Shown here: in pieces, positions 1-10,831 of the stretch
Layout: every line of letters starts with the position of its first letter
Position numbering within the stretch: the first letter of the stretch is position 1
DNA from: Prorocentrum cordatum
Lineage: Eukaryota > Sar > Dinophyceae > Prorocentrales > Prorocentraceae
NCBI GenBank assembly: GCA_963575745.1
Contig: CAUYUJ010002762.1
Location: 40,001-86,036, forward strand
DNA: 46,036 nucleotides
Direction: 5' to 3'
Position numbers and translations under genes: made by a program
Notes under the pieces: model-generated
What the model was told of the DNA's origin: nothing
What the model saw: the letters and a program-made list of their open reading frames with translations, nothing else
The model's database searches: none

Positions 1-149
1 CAGGGGGTTGCTGGCTTGGTTGCTGCTGCTGATGCTGCTGAGTTATGCAGTCACTACTTAGCTGATCCGAATTATCTGCTTCGAAAAGTGGTGCCGACGA
101 GGGCTGGCTAGCTACTACTTCTCTGGGGAGGTCTCCTGGGGCCTGCTGC

Positions 150-900
150 CTACTCCTTCTTCTCGGACCCGACCATCGTGCCGATCTCGCGCTCCAAGGG
201 GCCCTGCGGGGCCGCGCCCGACAAGAAGATCCCCCCCTCCGACTCCACCAGCGCCTCGAGCAGCAAGGATAGGTCGTGCCCGAGCTTCTGGTCCTTGTGG
301 AAGCACATACTGATGATCGCTTTGGCCGTCTCGCCATTCTGAGGCTTGAGAATCTGGCACCTGAAGTACGGGATCGATCTGCCCAGCTTCACTGCCGTCA
401 CTCCAGCGGTGAAGATCTCCTTCTCGTAGAAGGCCTTCGTGTCGTCCCTGAGTTTGATGTGCTGCGGGTTGCCACCTTCTTCGAACTGTTTGCTGGCGCC
501 GTAGATGATCGCCGCCATCGCTATGGATACGTGTGGAGGTCCCCTGGCTTTGAAGTCCACTGTGTGGCCGTTCTTCTGCTGATCTTTGAGCTCGGTGCCG
601 ACCTTGTTGCAGTGCACTCCCGCCTGCTTGCACGCGGCCGCCAGCCCGATCGTGCCGTTCGGCAGCTCGCGGCGGAGGTAGAGCGCGCCCTTCAAGTCGG
701 CGACGCCCCTGGCGAGCGTCATCGTGAGGCGAGCATTGGCGACGGACAGCTTGTTGTTTCCTCCACCGCCCTGGCCTTGACGACTGCTCTTCCCTCGGCG
801 ACCTTCCTCGCCTGTTCCACCGTCTTCTCGCCCGCGCTTGGTCCCTGACGCCGCCGCCGACGGGGAGCTGAACCAAGAGGGAAGCGCCACGGCGCCCTGC
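150..900 (-). pseudogene. LINE A C-terminal domain, unknown fold
   Basis: About 245 residues follow a basic, Gly-rich linker (TKRGREDGG). The segment is largely helical and hydrophilic, with stretches such as LSVANARLTMTLARGV, IAMAAIIYGASKQFEEGG and LGHDLSLLLEALVES, and ends at a stop at 150. I do not recognise it as RNase H or any standard LINE domain. It sits directly after the fingers. LINE C has a similar-sized helical region in the same place, so it is likely part of the element rather than a host gene. It could bind nucleic acid or act like a Gag; no motif decides this. Confidence 0.6.
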
Positions 901-944
901 GATGCCACCCCCCCTCTGCTCGGGCACGGTAAACTCGCGAGGAC

Positions 945-1720
945 GAAATGGAAGGTGAGAGCACAAGTGATCGCACAAATCATTTAAGCTCGAGCCCTCG
1001 AACTCGCAGACGGGGCACGAGTAGGACTTGACTGGGACAATCTCTCGGAGCGTGGAAGAGCCGACCGTATCGCAGTGGCCCCGAAACATAGATCCCATGA
1101 CGTGTTTAGCTGCGTTGGCGCGACATGCAAATACTTGACGACAATGTACACAGATATTGGTAGGTGTAATGGCATGACATAAGTTGCTCAGCCCGTGCGT
1201 TCCCCGAAGATGATTCATCAGGTCCCGACGTGTCTTGAATGAAGCATCGTATTGACCTGATCCATTTTCCTCGTTGGGAAGCCAGCATTTCCAAGGACAG
1301 TCTGCACTCGCCTCGACCTCCTGCTCCAGGTGCTCGGGTGGCGCCTGCTGAAACTCGGGAGGCGGGATGGCGACCGCGTACTGCCTCGCTCTGTAAGCCG
1401 AGGCGTCCACTGCAGAAAAGAAAGAGGCAGTCGCTTCATCCATAAGTAATCTGAAATCGCGAGCCACCTCATCAAAAACTTCCTGATCCAACGCTGCAGC
1501 GAGGCTGCGGAGGTCTTCACGGAGTTGAAAGGCCCAGGAAGACGCCTGGGCACTGGGGTCGCCTGAGGGGAGAAGTGGCCCCTCTGACTCGAAAGGTAGT
1601 TCCCCGAAGAGAACGCCGAGAACCTGAAGATGGCGAGCGGGCCGTCGAGCCCAACTCTGCACCAGTCGAACACGTCGAATTCGAAGCTCCAGAAAAGGGG
1701 TCAGAGAGTTTCCAATATCT
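945..1720 (-). pseudogene. LINE A Cys/His zinc-finger segment
   Basis: Three zinc-binding motifs follow the RT connector. The first is CPWKC, then about 30 residues to HLRGTH. The second is CVHC with a spaced His and HC. The third is CPVC-x12-H-x3-H, a textbook C2H2 finger. C-terminal fingers in LINE proteins are generally thought to bind template RNA or target DNA. The frame stays open to 115, but after about 945 it turns into Arg-rich sequence; the real continuation is in the overlapping frame that holds the C-terminal domain. LINE C has the same three-finger arrangement at 33915-34420. Confidence 0.75.
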
Positions 1721-2065
1721 CATCAATTCACGATTCGTCATCGTCCGAGGGTGACTACCTGTCCAATCCGTAGCCTTTCCAGCCATCGCAAACCGACAGA
1801 ATCGGGCCAGCGAGGCCTCCAGCCTTTGGTAGTCGCCCTTCGCGAGCGTGAAAGATTCCAAACCACTTAAAAGAGCATTGTACGCAAATGCTTGAAGTAG
1901 CAACCGTTTGAATTTCCAAGACAACTCCAGCTGCCAGACCGAACCCAGAGACCGAAACGAGACCCATGCTGCCGAAATACGTCGGTCGATTTCGTGATGT
2001 ACGCCGTCCCGAAGAGCCAGATGGGGCCCCAGATACCTCACCTCATCCTTTACTGAGCCCTCCAA
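1517..2065 (-). pseudogene. LINE A RT thumb / connector segment
   Basis: Continues the RT after the A9 frameshift. EVRYLGPHL at the start matches the Y-L-G motif that follows the palm in LINE RTs. A helical segment follows (LLLQAFAYNALLSGLESF, then a Leu/Arg-rich stretch ending FCRFAMAGKATD). The same pattern occurs in LINE C at 33370-33530. Near 1700 the meaningful frame moves to the finger segment, where LTPFLELRIRRVRLVQSW continues the connector. The residues after that point in this frame are probably not coding. Confidence 0.75.
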
Positions 2066-2081
2066 TCCCAGACCTCCTCGC

Positions 2082-3723
2082 CTAAGAGCCTGTTTGAGAT
2101 ATGCGTTGTGGATCCCGAAAAAAAAACATCATGAACTCCTGCTCTGACATGTTCTGGCCGAACCCGTAGGGTCCCAATCTGTTGTTTAAATAGACATCCT
2201 GCTGCTTTATCTTGTCCACAAAAGACGGCAGGTCCGAACCATGATCAGCCAAGACAAAGTTATGAACATCGTCGACATACTTCAAATAACTCACGTCGGT
2301 GGTTCGGCCTGCCCACGAAGCCTGCAGCTCATTACTGCACAGGTCACTAGTTTGTACATCATCGCGCCACTGCTCGATCGGCGCCTTGAAGGTTCCGTTA
2401 AAAGCCTGCGCGATAAACGGATCCCCCATCAACCCGCCCTGCTGAGTCTTCAGTGGTATCCGCCCTCCCTCCCCAGCAGGTAGGGCCACGACGGCCTCGC
2501 GATAACGAGCGCGGCAGAGACTGCGATCATCATGTGCTACGTACTCCTGTACAGCTGCGTCCATCTGCGGCCACTTGCCGCTGGCGAACGCGTTACTCAT
2601 GTCCTTAAAGCACAGACAGTGGGTTCTGCGAGCACGGCGCAAACGTTGCGAGAGCACATTCGAGACCAGGATAGCCGACTCCCTCCTCCTTCCCTTAACG
2701 AACCCGTAGTCCGAGTGGCCAGGCTCGTAGACAAACTTGCGAGCGAAAAAAGCCTTGCCTGGGACAGGTAAAATGTGGACCACCCTCTTGCCCATCGGGC
2801 CTCGCTTGTGGCTCTTGTGGAGAGGGGCGCCCAGGCTGCAGTTCCAATACTTCGGGACCGTGTCGTGGGTCCGCATTTTGTGGAGGCCGATGTTCAGGAT
2901 AAACCAGAAAGCTTTCGTATCTGGTGCCTGAGATGGAGCCCCGAGGCCCCCGACTTGTTTTCGTCTCCAGTTCGGGTACATAACCATGTGCCAGAGTTCC
3001 AGCGGCGCACAAAAGCTGGGCACTGCACGTCGCTTGGGGGCAGAGCGAATGCATCTGCGCATCTGGGCAATATCCTCCTTCACCAACTCCTTCACCTCCT
3101 CGTTCTCCTCCAACGGGTAATCCTCGTCGTGCTCCGCCCTCCACCTTTCCCAGTCCAGCTCGGTACAACTCATGCCTCCCTCCTTGCCCTCCTTCTTCCA
3201 CGTATTCAACCACTCAGAAGATGAAGGCATACACGCGCATGCTAGACGTCCGTCCCGTCTTTTGGGGGCGAACCTGCACGAAGCGGCTCTGCGTGCCGTC
3301 GACATAGCTTCAGCAATCCTGTGAAACTTCCAATGCTCTGTCGATTCTTCGGTAAGCCGAGCTCGTCGCCGTCGCACCGCCTGCCGCCTAAGTTTACATA
3401 GTCTCGTGGAAATCTCGCGCAACTGGCAGCCCACCTCGTCAATCTGCGAGGCTGAGAGAAAAAGCTTGGTGCCGCGAAGCTCGGCTCGTTCTTTCAGTAG
3501 CCGTCTCCGCCACGTGCAGCACATCTGATACTCTGGGTCTACGGTCGCATTTTTGGAAAAAAACTTGCTCACCTGCATTTCGTAGTGCGAGTTCGAGTGC
3601 TTCAAAAATCTCATCGGGGCTTGCATGATCTCGTAACCAGTATGCCTGAATATGTTGCAGTTCCGTATGTAGTGCTTCTAAGTATTCGAGCCGTCCTGGG
3701 CCCCGAAGTAGTGCCTGCATCAT
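2082..3723 (-). pseudogene. LINE A reverse transcriptase palm and fingers
   Basis: The main frame (2082-3626, 514 residues) shows the RT catalytic boxes: FKDMSNAFASG at 340-350 (box A, with Asp 342), QQGGLMGDP at 395-403 (box B) and YVDD at 450-453 (box C). The first part comes from an overlapping frame (3439-3723), whose N-terminal LHTELQHIQAYWL stretch looks genuine. The switch to the main frame is near the A7 run at about 3556. The palm ends at an A9 run near 2118. Shifting one base there reads on as FFGIHNAYLKQALRRGGLG and joins the next segment, so the break is a homopolymer frameshift. RNA-dependent DNA polymerase function is inferred from the boxes. Confidence 0.88.
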
Positions 3724-3869
3724 AGCCTATCCCAAGAAGTATTCGTCGTCTCCTCCTCCGCCTCCTGATACTGGTTCCCTTTGTTATAGTGCATAACTAG
3801 CGCGACAGGCAGGTGGTCCCTAGGGGGTGGACCTTGAAAGGGTTGCAGGCGCGCCCCGAGACGCCTCAA

Positions 3870-4616
3870 TCAGCCACAAGAACGAATCAGATGACGCATC
3901 CCCAGAGGACAGCATACATAGTCGATCCGACTGTTCGAATTGTTCCCGAAGAAGGTCGAGGCCACGTCGGGCCCGTCCGTGTTCGCGGCCCAGAGGTGAT
4001 GGTGCTCCAGAAGTTCCCTGAAAAGTTGCCCAGCCCCCTTGGAAAGTCTTTCACGATTCCCTGTTCCTACAGCGTCCGAATTGCACTCAACCCATTGCCC
4101 ATTCAGAAACTCGAGGCCCATCCCGTCGTTCAGGTCAGTGTAGATCAACGGCGTACACCGCGTCGGTCGAGAATCTAAAATGTCTTTTACCCAAGAAACC
4201 ACCAGCTGTACAGTCTTGAAGTAGGCCCCTCGTGCTTTCCGAAGCGTGGGTTGGGGTGGGAAGTAGGCGGAGATGATACATAGATCCATCGCCCCCTTCT
4301 TGAATCGAGCAGCAACACCACGACCCAACGCCTGCGGGGGGCTGCCCCAGACCCGCACGACATGTTGTTCACGCACCCGATGAGGAAGCACAACCGCACA
4401 TCCACACGAATTGTTCGAATATGGCGCCTCGCCGTGAGGTGCCTCGATGATCAGTCGCCCCTTGATCGTGCGCTTGAGCGTCTGCGCGCCCATGTAGCGC
4501 TCGCCATTCTTGGTGCCTGACAGGGCGATCGCATCGAAGTTCGGTACCTCGCTCAGGATCTCCTCCATCCTGGAATAACCTGCCGAGTGAGGATTGTAGC
4601 CCAAGAACCGCAACAT
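3870..4616 (-). pseudogene. LINE A endonuclease domain (endonuclease/exonuclease/phosphatase fold)
   Basis: This 248-residue frame would nick target DNA to prime reverse transcription. It starts with LGYNPHSAG (residues 5-13), the position of the conserved metal-binding Asn. YTDLND at 149-154 takes the place of the usual GDFN motif, and SRIDYV at 219-224 matches the S-R-I-D-Y signature of LINE endonucleases. A His follows at 232. The usual catalytic Glu of the Q-E-T motif is not evident; SGTKN stands there at 33-37. The Met at 4616 is the natural N-terminus, because the fold's first strand begins right after it. The frame ends before the RT, so the coding sequence is broken. Confidence 0.85.
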
Positions 4617-4726
4617 GGCAAGGCCCCCCGCCGCTGGTGAAAGACGGGGGAGAAAAACACCTGTCAGGACTACATTGTGTGATGTCGATCTCGCCCGAAA
4701 CCGCGGACTTGGGCATCGGGGGCTAG

Positions 4727-5073
4727 GAGGAGGAGGAGGAGGAGGAGGAGGAGGAGGAGAAGGAGGAGGAGAGGAGGAGGAGGAGGAGGAGGAGGGGAGG
4801 CCTCCGCCTCAGGAGATTGAGCGCCTCGAAGACCTGGCGGCCCGCTGGGCCGCCGAGCGGCACGACGGGGCCGCCCTGCGCCTCCGCCGGCAGAGCCTGC
4901 GCGCCTTGCAGAGCCTCGTGGCCACGGGCCTGCTACCCGAGGGGGACGCGAAGGGCGCGGGCAAAGATTACCCTCCTCCGCCTCCCTCCTTTTCCTGCTC
5001 CTCCTCCTCCTCTTCTTCCTCCTCCTCCTCCCTCCTTCTCCTCTCTCCTCCTCCTCCTCCTCCTCCGACTCCT
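4727..5073 (+). repeat. GGA and CCT trinucleotide tracts on either side of a GC-rich island
   Basis: An (AGG/GGA)n tract fills about 4727-4798 and a complementary (CCT/CTC)n tract about 4975-5073. About 170 bp of non-repetitive GC-rich sequence lies between them. The two tracts are inverted relative to each other, so they could pair as a long hairpin in RNA. They read as poly-Glu or poly-Ser/Leu/Pro in translation, which is not evidence of coding. Confidence 0.9.
4812..4965 (+). CDS. Candidate orphan exon, unrecognised
   Basis: The segment between the two trinucleotide tracts reads as one amphipathic, coding-like peptide (EIERLEDLAARWAAERHDGA, then Leu/Arg-rich helix). Codons end almost always in G or C, unlike random frames nearby. 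It begins just after a possible splice acceptor (CCTCAG) and fades into the CTC tract. No start codon, partner exon or family was recognised. It may be a chance open frame in GC-rich DNA. Confidence 0.3.
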
Positions 5074-5089
5074 CCGACTCGGGACTTGA

Positions 5090-5386
5090 GAGCTCCCGAC
5101 CCCCGCCCTGGGGCTCCAGGACCCGTCTCTTCCAGGACCCGCAACGCGGACGGTAGGTCGGCGGCAAGCAGGGGCGGAACCGAGAGGGAGAAGGCCTTCT
5201 CGGAAGGCGCCGGGGCTTCTCAGAAGCCCCCGCGCCTTCTGAGAAGTTGTTTCTGCATCTTCGGGGAGGGCTCAGGAAACTTCGCAGAAGCCCGGGGGGC
5301 TTCCGAGCCTGCAGCTGAGAAGGCCCGCCCCTTCTCACTTCCCCCCCTGGCTCGCCGCCTAGAAGAGCCACAACCTCTTCCCTCAA

Positions 5387-5420
<34 letters not shown>

Positions 5421-5437
5421 AAAGTCCAAGAAGAAAA
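5090..5437. repeat. Clustered small palindromes and a GA tract
   Basis: This non-coding stretch holds several short perfect inverted repeats built on the same letters: GAGAAGGCCTTCTC, GGGGCTTCTCAGAAGCCCC and CTTCTGAGAAG (about 5188-5245), with related pieces to about 5340. A (GA)n dinucleotide tract of about 29 bp follows at 5389-5417. No gene was seen. Confidence 0.7.
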
Positions 5438-5594
5438 ACGACATAAACATATTTGTTTGGCGCTCCGCGCGGATTTCTCGGATCCGCGCTAAAACCCCCC
5501 CGGCGGCGCCTCCGGCGCCGCCCCTGGCGCGCTCCGGGTCCAGCGCAGATCCATGAAATCCGCTCGGAGCGCCAAAAGTTTATGTTTATGCCGT
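5438..5594. mobile_element. MITE-like element family M1, copy 1
   Basis: About 157 bp with long terminal inverted repeats. The left end runs ACATAAACAT...TTTGGCGCTCCGCGCGGATT and the right end is its near-complement, reading CCGCTCGGAGCGCCAAAAG then TTTATGTTTATG. The inner part is GC-rich and itself repetitive (GGCGGCGCC). A second copy lies at 30829-30980 with the same ends. No coding capacity, so it would be non-autonomous. Confidence 0.82.
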
Positions 5595-5770
5595 TGTTTG
5601 TTCCTCTAGAAAGGTACATGTACGGCTACTTTTCTCTCGTTTTCCTGTTCTTGGGCCCCCTGGGAGGCCCTCTCCGCCAACGCTGGATTCGCCTCGAAAT
5701 TCTGGTTCGGACGCATGCTGGGAGAGGTCCGGGGAATGGCGGTATCGGTATCTTTTTCTCTCCCCACTCC

Positions 5771-5931
5771 CCTTCCTCCTCCTCCTCCTCCTCCCCCTCC
5801 TCCTCCTCTCTCCTCCTCCTCCTCCTCCTCCTCCTCCTCCTCCTCCTCCCTCCTCCCTTCCTCCTCCCCTCCTCCTCCTCCTCCTCCTCCTCCTCCTCCT
5901 CCTCCTCCTCCTCCCTCTTCCTCCAGCACTA
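5771..5931 (+). repeat. (CTC)n trinucleotide microsatellite
   Basis: About 160 bp of CTC/TCC triplets with a few interruptions (CCCTCC). Open frames across it are low-complexity poly-Ser/Pro/Leu or Glu/Gly/Arg and are not genes. 5595-5770 and 5932-6229 on either side hold nothing recognisable. Confidence 0.95.
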
Positions 5932-6229
5932 GAGCAAGGTGATCGCAGTGCCCACTCATGCAGCAAAGAGACAGGGAATCACCCCCCCACTTGCCCACCC
6001 CCTTCAGTATGCAGGGCGCTCCTGCGGGTGCTTGCTGAAATGCATCGCCATCTGCGCTCCGAATCTGCGGAACCGGACACGGCTCCCACGGGCGCAGCTC
6101 AGATCAAGCAAGGATACAACCGTCGGAACGCAGGTGGGAGGAGCAGGCATGTCACGTCGTGCAACATGTATCACACATGCAAGCAGGCCCATGCGTGAAA
6201 CACACATACAAACGCAATACCAAACTTTC

Positions 6230-6416
<187 letters not shown>

Positions 6417-7020
6417 CACAATACATGATCATGTCCAACTCTTAAACTGATGAGGCACGGGCAACCCCAACAATACTGTTCAGACCCGTAGGCTCGCTGG
6501 GGAGCTCTCCTGGACAAAACTGGGGCCGTGCCAGGTGTCATACATTGGTGCAGCGTGCACTGCCACAACTCGTCTAGATTTTGTTTCTGACATCCACGGC
6601 CAAAGACCCATGAGCATGGGCACAGAGGCTGAGATGAGGAGATCGCCACAGAGGCCAATCTCCCCACAACATTTAGTCCGACGGCCCCGAGCTCTCCTCG
6701 CCTTCGCGAGGGCTCGGTGGCGGGCCCGCATCGGCCTCGCCACCCACGTGGGGGGCCGATGCGTGCGGCGACGCAGCGGGACAGCTTCCGGCAGGGACCG
6801 CAGCGGCGGGCCCCATCTGCGTCCGCCGCTGCTGGGCGGGAATGACCAGAGCCAGGCCTGTAGCATACCTACCCCGCTTTCGCTTCCAGGCAAAACCAAA
6901 CCATACCACGCGCCTCCTCGTCAAGCGGCCTGACCAGTACAGGCTGCAATTTGGCATCGTTTGGTATCTCTCGGAAGCGAGGGTGGTCAAAAGCGGGGTA
7001 GGTTCGTTTTTCCCCCTAGA
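6417..7020. other. No recognised gene
   Basis: GC-rich unique-looking sequence. Several overlapping open frames exist, but none has a domain, a repeat or a believable codon pattern. Confidence 0.5.
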
Positions 7021-7051
7021 GAGGGGTGGGGCCTGGGGGGGGGGGGGCCGC

Positions 7052-7230
7052 CTCGGGGTGCTCCCCGAGCTCCTCCCCCGCGACCCCCCCCCCCGGCAGC
7101 GGATCCCGCCCGCGCTGCTCGAAAGCAGCGGCGCGCTCCCCGCTCCACGTGCCGAGCGGCGTCCCCCCCCGCCCGAGGGCCGCGGTCGGCCCTGCACGGG
7201 GCAGGGCCGGCCGCGGCCCTCGGGCGGGGG
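7052..7230. repeat. Cluster of three hairpins, the last with a 30-bp stem
   Basis: Three inverted repeats follow one another. CTCGGGG...CCCCGAG is at 7052-7069 with a short loop. CGCTGCT-CGAA-AGCAGCG is at 7113-7130. The third has 30-base arms (7166-7195 and 7201-7230) that match except for one T/G wobble, with a 5-base ACGGG loop. Poly-G and poly-C runs flank the group. Such stems could form stable RNA or cruciform structure; function is unknown. Confidence 0.8.
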
Positions 7231-7311
7231 ACCGCGGCGCCCGTGGCGGGCCCGCGGGCCGCGGCACTGCCGCGTCCTCCAGAGATCGGGGGTGGACAGA
7301 ACCCCCAACAG

Positions 7312-7470
7312 TGACACGTCGATTAGTGAGTTGTCCGTTTCCGGTCCTCGAGAGGGCGCCGTGGCCGCCATTTCCCAGGCCTGCGCCCGCCTTGGTTTGG
7401 GCCTCGGGTCGTTTTCACGAAACCACGTTTTACTGAAGGGAGGTCTGTCCATCCCCGAAGAGAAGAGGTC
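7312..7470. repeat. Dispersed repeat R1, copy 1 (uninterrupted)
   Basis: Starts TGACACGTCGATTAGTGAG, continues through CGAGAGGGCG and ends near GAAGGGAGGTCTGTCC. The same order of motifs occurs at 20830-21340, but there it is split by a 300-bp AT-rich insert. No coding sequence was seen. Confidence 0.7.
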
Positions 7471-7814
7471 GGGCGGCCGCCAGCACACCGTGAGCGGAGG
7501 CGCTGAAAAAGGGGGCGACGGCGAGAGCCGCCCGTGCAGGCGTGGCGCCCGTGCGGCCGATCCCGCCACAGGCTCCTGGGCCAGACAGGGAGTCCGCAGC
7601 CTCTTCGTCGGCCGCGCACTCGCTGTCCCAGGGCTCACCACCCCGAGGGTTGCAGCACGGTGTGGAGTGAGGTCCCGCCCCCCCGATTCTGGCCACCCAA
7701 TCTCAAGTTTGCTCAGACGTGCCCGAGTTTGCCATGTTTGGGCGCGTGTCTTTTATCAGTTAGTCCCGTTGGGGGGTGCGGGGAACTGAACACGCTGAAG
7801 ATAGAACTGTGCTA
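7471..7814. other. No recognised gene
   Basis: GC-rich sequence without a recognised domain or repeat. It separates R1 from the start of the large array at about 7815. Confidence 0.5.
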
Positions 7815-8023
7815 AGACAATCGGTCATCTTGAGGCCATCTTGGGACGTCTTGGAGGCATCTTGGCCCGTCTTGGAGGCATCTTGAGGCCATCGCAACTG
7901 TCTTGGAGGCCATCTCGGAGGCATCTTAGAGGCCATCTTGGGCCATCTTGGCGGTCTTGAAAGCCATCTTAAGCCGTCGTGGGAAAAATGCTCCGGGAAC
8001 TCTGGGCCTTGTGCGGCCTTTCG

Positions 8024-8280
8024 GGTGGCCGGCGGGACGGGCCGAAGCTCCAGGGAGTTGGGGAAAAAAACCTATACCAAACCGTCTAGGGTCCAGCACG
8101 CCGGGCACCCTTGTGGCAAGCCGACAGGGGGCGGTGGATCGAAGACGCCTGCAGCGAATCACTGCCGCGCGCTGCCCCTTTGGAAGCCCCTCTGTGGCCG
8201 ACAGCTGGGTCAGAGCTTGGCCAAGCTACCGGGCCAGTTGTTCCCCGAGTCGGTTTGGAAAGACTTCGGGCAACGCATGG
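8024..8280 (+). repeat. Higher-order block H, copy 1
   Basis: Conserved block inside the 5-kb array. It opens with GGTGGCCGGCGGGACGGGCC, passes CAGCACGCCGGGCACCC, a GACAGGGGGCGG..GGAT element and GCTGCCCCTTTGGAAGC, and ends in CGGTTTGGAAAGACTTCGGG. Four copies occur about 1.35-1.47 kb apart. Confidence 0.8.
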
Positions 8281-9317
8281 GGGAGCAAGAAGAGGAGGAG
8301 GGGGAGGATGAGGTAGAAGAGGAGGAGGAGGAGGAGGAGGAGGAGGAGGCCTCTTGGGCGCCTCTCGGGGCACTCCTGGGGCCTCCTGGGAGCTTCGTGG
8401 GGGCCTCTTGGAGGGTTTTGGGGGGCCTTCGGGGCTTCTTGGGGGCCTCTCTGGCCGTCTTAGGGCGTTCCTGTCTTGTCTGACGCCGTCGGAAGCCGTC
8501 TTGGGGGCCTGTCTGGGTCGTCTTGGGGTCCTCTTGGGGCATATCAGGGGTTCTTAGAAGCCATCTTGGGCGTCTTGGAGGCCTATTGGGCTGTTGTGGG
8601 GCCCTCTTGGGGCCGTCTTGGGGGCCTTTTAGGCCGTCATGGGGCCATCTTGGAGGCCTCTTGGGCGATCTTGGGGGCCTCTTGGGCCGTCGAAAGGCCG
8701 AACAGAAGCAAATGCCAACATCTTTCAAAAACCTAAGGAAAATCAATGAGTTTGGCCTCGCCGTGCCCTGCTGGAAGACCTCCCACACGCCTTTTGGGCC
8801 GTCTTGGAAGCCTCTTGGGGGCCTCTCGGGCCGTCTTGGGCAATCTTGAGGCCATCTTAGGTCGTCTTGGGTGCATCTTGGGCCGTCTCGGAGGCATCTT
8901 GGGGCCATCTTAGCAGTCTTGGAGGCCATGTTGGTCGTCTTGAAAGCCCCTTGGGCCCTCTTGGGGCCGTCTTGGGGGCCGCTTGGGCCGTCATGGGGCC
9001 AACTTGGAGGCCTCGTGGGCGATATTGGGGGCCTCTTGGGCCGTCTTGAGCCGTCGGAAGATCGAAAAGAAGCAAATGCCAAAATCCTTCAAAAACCATT
9101 GGAAAATCAATGATTTTGGCCTCTTCGGGCCCTCCTGGAGGACCTCTTGGAGGCCTCTTGGGCTGTCTAGGAGGCCTCCTGGGGGCCTCTTGGGCCGTCT
9201 TGGGCCATCTAGAGGCTATCTCGAAGCCGTCTTGGGTGCATCTTGGGCCGTCTTGGAGGTATCTTGGGGTCATCTTAACCGTCTGGGAGGCCATCTTGGG
9301 CCGTCTTGGAGCCGTCT

Positions 9318-9625
9318 GGAGCAGGAACAACCCTTTGGAGCCGGGTCTGGAAGAACTTTCCGGGACCCCTGCGGAACGCGCCGGAGGCCCAGGGGGACTC
9401 CTTTGGAAAAAGAACCAGAACCAAAACCGAAAGTATCCAGCACGCCAGGCATCCCTGCGATGAATCGACAGGGGGCGGCGGATAGAAGACGCATATGGCG
9501 AATCACCGCCGCCCCCTGCCTTTTTGGAAGCGCCTATGTGGCCGAACGTTGAGACCAGACCTGACAAGCTATCGGACCATGTGTTTCCCGAATCGGTTTG
9601 GAAAGCCTTCGGGGAACGCGTGGGC
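9318..9625 (+). repeat. Higher-order block H, copy 2
   Basis: Same order of conserved pieces as copy 1: CCAGCACGCCAGGCATCCC, GAATCGACAGGGGGCGGCGG, CTGCCTTTTTGGAAGCGCC and CGGTTTGGAAAGCCTTCGGG. It is closest to copy 3. Confidence 0.8.
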
Positions 9626-10831
9626 ATCTTGAAGGTCATCTTGGCCGCCTGGAGACCGTTTTGACCCTTTCGGGCCTTCTTGGAGGACATCTTGGAGGGC
9701 TCTGGGGCCGTCTTGGAGGCCATCTTGAGCGTCTTGGAGGCCACCTGGGCCGTCGTGGGGGCCTCTTGGGAGCCGTCTGAGGGGCCTCTTGGGCGGTCTT
9801 TGGGGGGCACGTGGGCAGTCTCGGGCCGTCGGAAGGCCGAGCAAAAAGCAAATGCCACAGTCCTTCAAAAGCTCACTGCCTTTTCGGGCCTTCCCGGAGG
9901 CCCTCTTGGAGGCCTCTTGGGCCGTCTTGGGCCATCTTAGTGCCATCTTCGGCCGTCGTGGTGGCCCCCTGGCCCGTCCGATGCCGTCGGAAGCCGTTTA
10001 GGGGGGCTTCTCTGAGCCGTCTTGGGGCCCTCTTGGAATGTTGAAGGGCCGTCTTGGAGGCCATCGTCTTGGGGGCCTTTTTGGGCTGTCTTGGGGGCCG
10101 CTTGGGCCGTTCTTGGGCCATCTTGGAGGCATCTTGGGCGATCTTTGGGGGCTCTTGGGTCGTATCGGGCCATCGGAAGGCAGAAAAGAAGCAAATGCAA
10201 AAATCCGTCAAACGCTTAGGGAAAATCAATGTGTTTGGCCTTTTCTGGCATTCCTGGAGGCCCTCTTGGAGTCGTCTTGGGCCAGCTTCGAGCCAACTTC
10301 GGCCATCTTGGTGGGCTCCTGGCCCGTCTGACGCCGTCGGAAGCCGTTAGGGGAGCCTTTCTGGGCCGACTTGGGGCCCTCTTGAAGCGCTTCGGGGCCG
10401 TCTTGGAGACCATCTTGGGCGTCTTGGAGGTCTCTTGGGCCGCTTGGGGCCCTCTTGGGGCCGTCTTGGGGGCTTCTTGGGTCGTCATGGGGCCCTTTGG
10501 AAGCCTCGTGAGCGATCGCCCTCTTGGGCCGTCTTGAGCCGTCGGAATGCCGAGAAGAAGCTCATGCCCAAATCCGTCGAAAACACAAGGAAAATCAATG
10601 ATCTTGGCCTCTTCGGGCCCTCCTGGAGGACCTCTTGGAGGCTTCTTGGGTCGTGTTGGGCCGTCTTGGAGGCTTCTCGGGCGACCTTGGAGGTACCCTG
10701 GACTCTCTTGGGCCGTCTTGGAGGCCGTCCTGGACCATCTTGGGCGGACTTGGAGGCCATCTTGGACCATCTTGGGGGCCATCTTGGGCCAACGTGGCCA
10801 TATTGGAGGCCATCTTGAGCCGTCTTGGAGG

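Larger units (their letters stand above)
150..4616 (-). mobile_element. LINE A: degenerate non-LTR retrotransposon
   Basis: Read on the minus strand, this stretch carries in order an endonuclease, a reverse transcriptase palm, an RT thumb/connector, three Cys/His fingers and a C-terminal helical domain. That is the order of a single-polyprotein LINE. The frame changes at least four times, so it is not a working copy. Two frame changes fall at A homopolymers (A7 near 3556, A9 near 2118), which could be mutations or sequencing errors. No target-site duplication or poly-A tail was recognised. LINE C at 31040-35428 has the same domain order and similar thumb and finger sequences, so the two belong to one clade (inference). 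Confidence 0.88.

Noticed and set aside
1755-1790. TCCGTAGCC resembling the spliced-leader start
   Set aside because: Only nine bases match, and they lie inside the LINE A thumb coding sequence.
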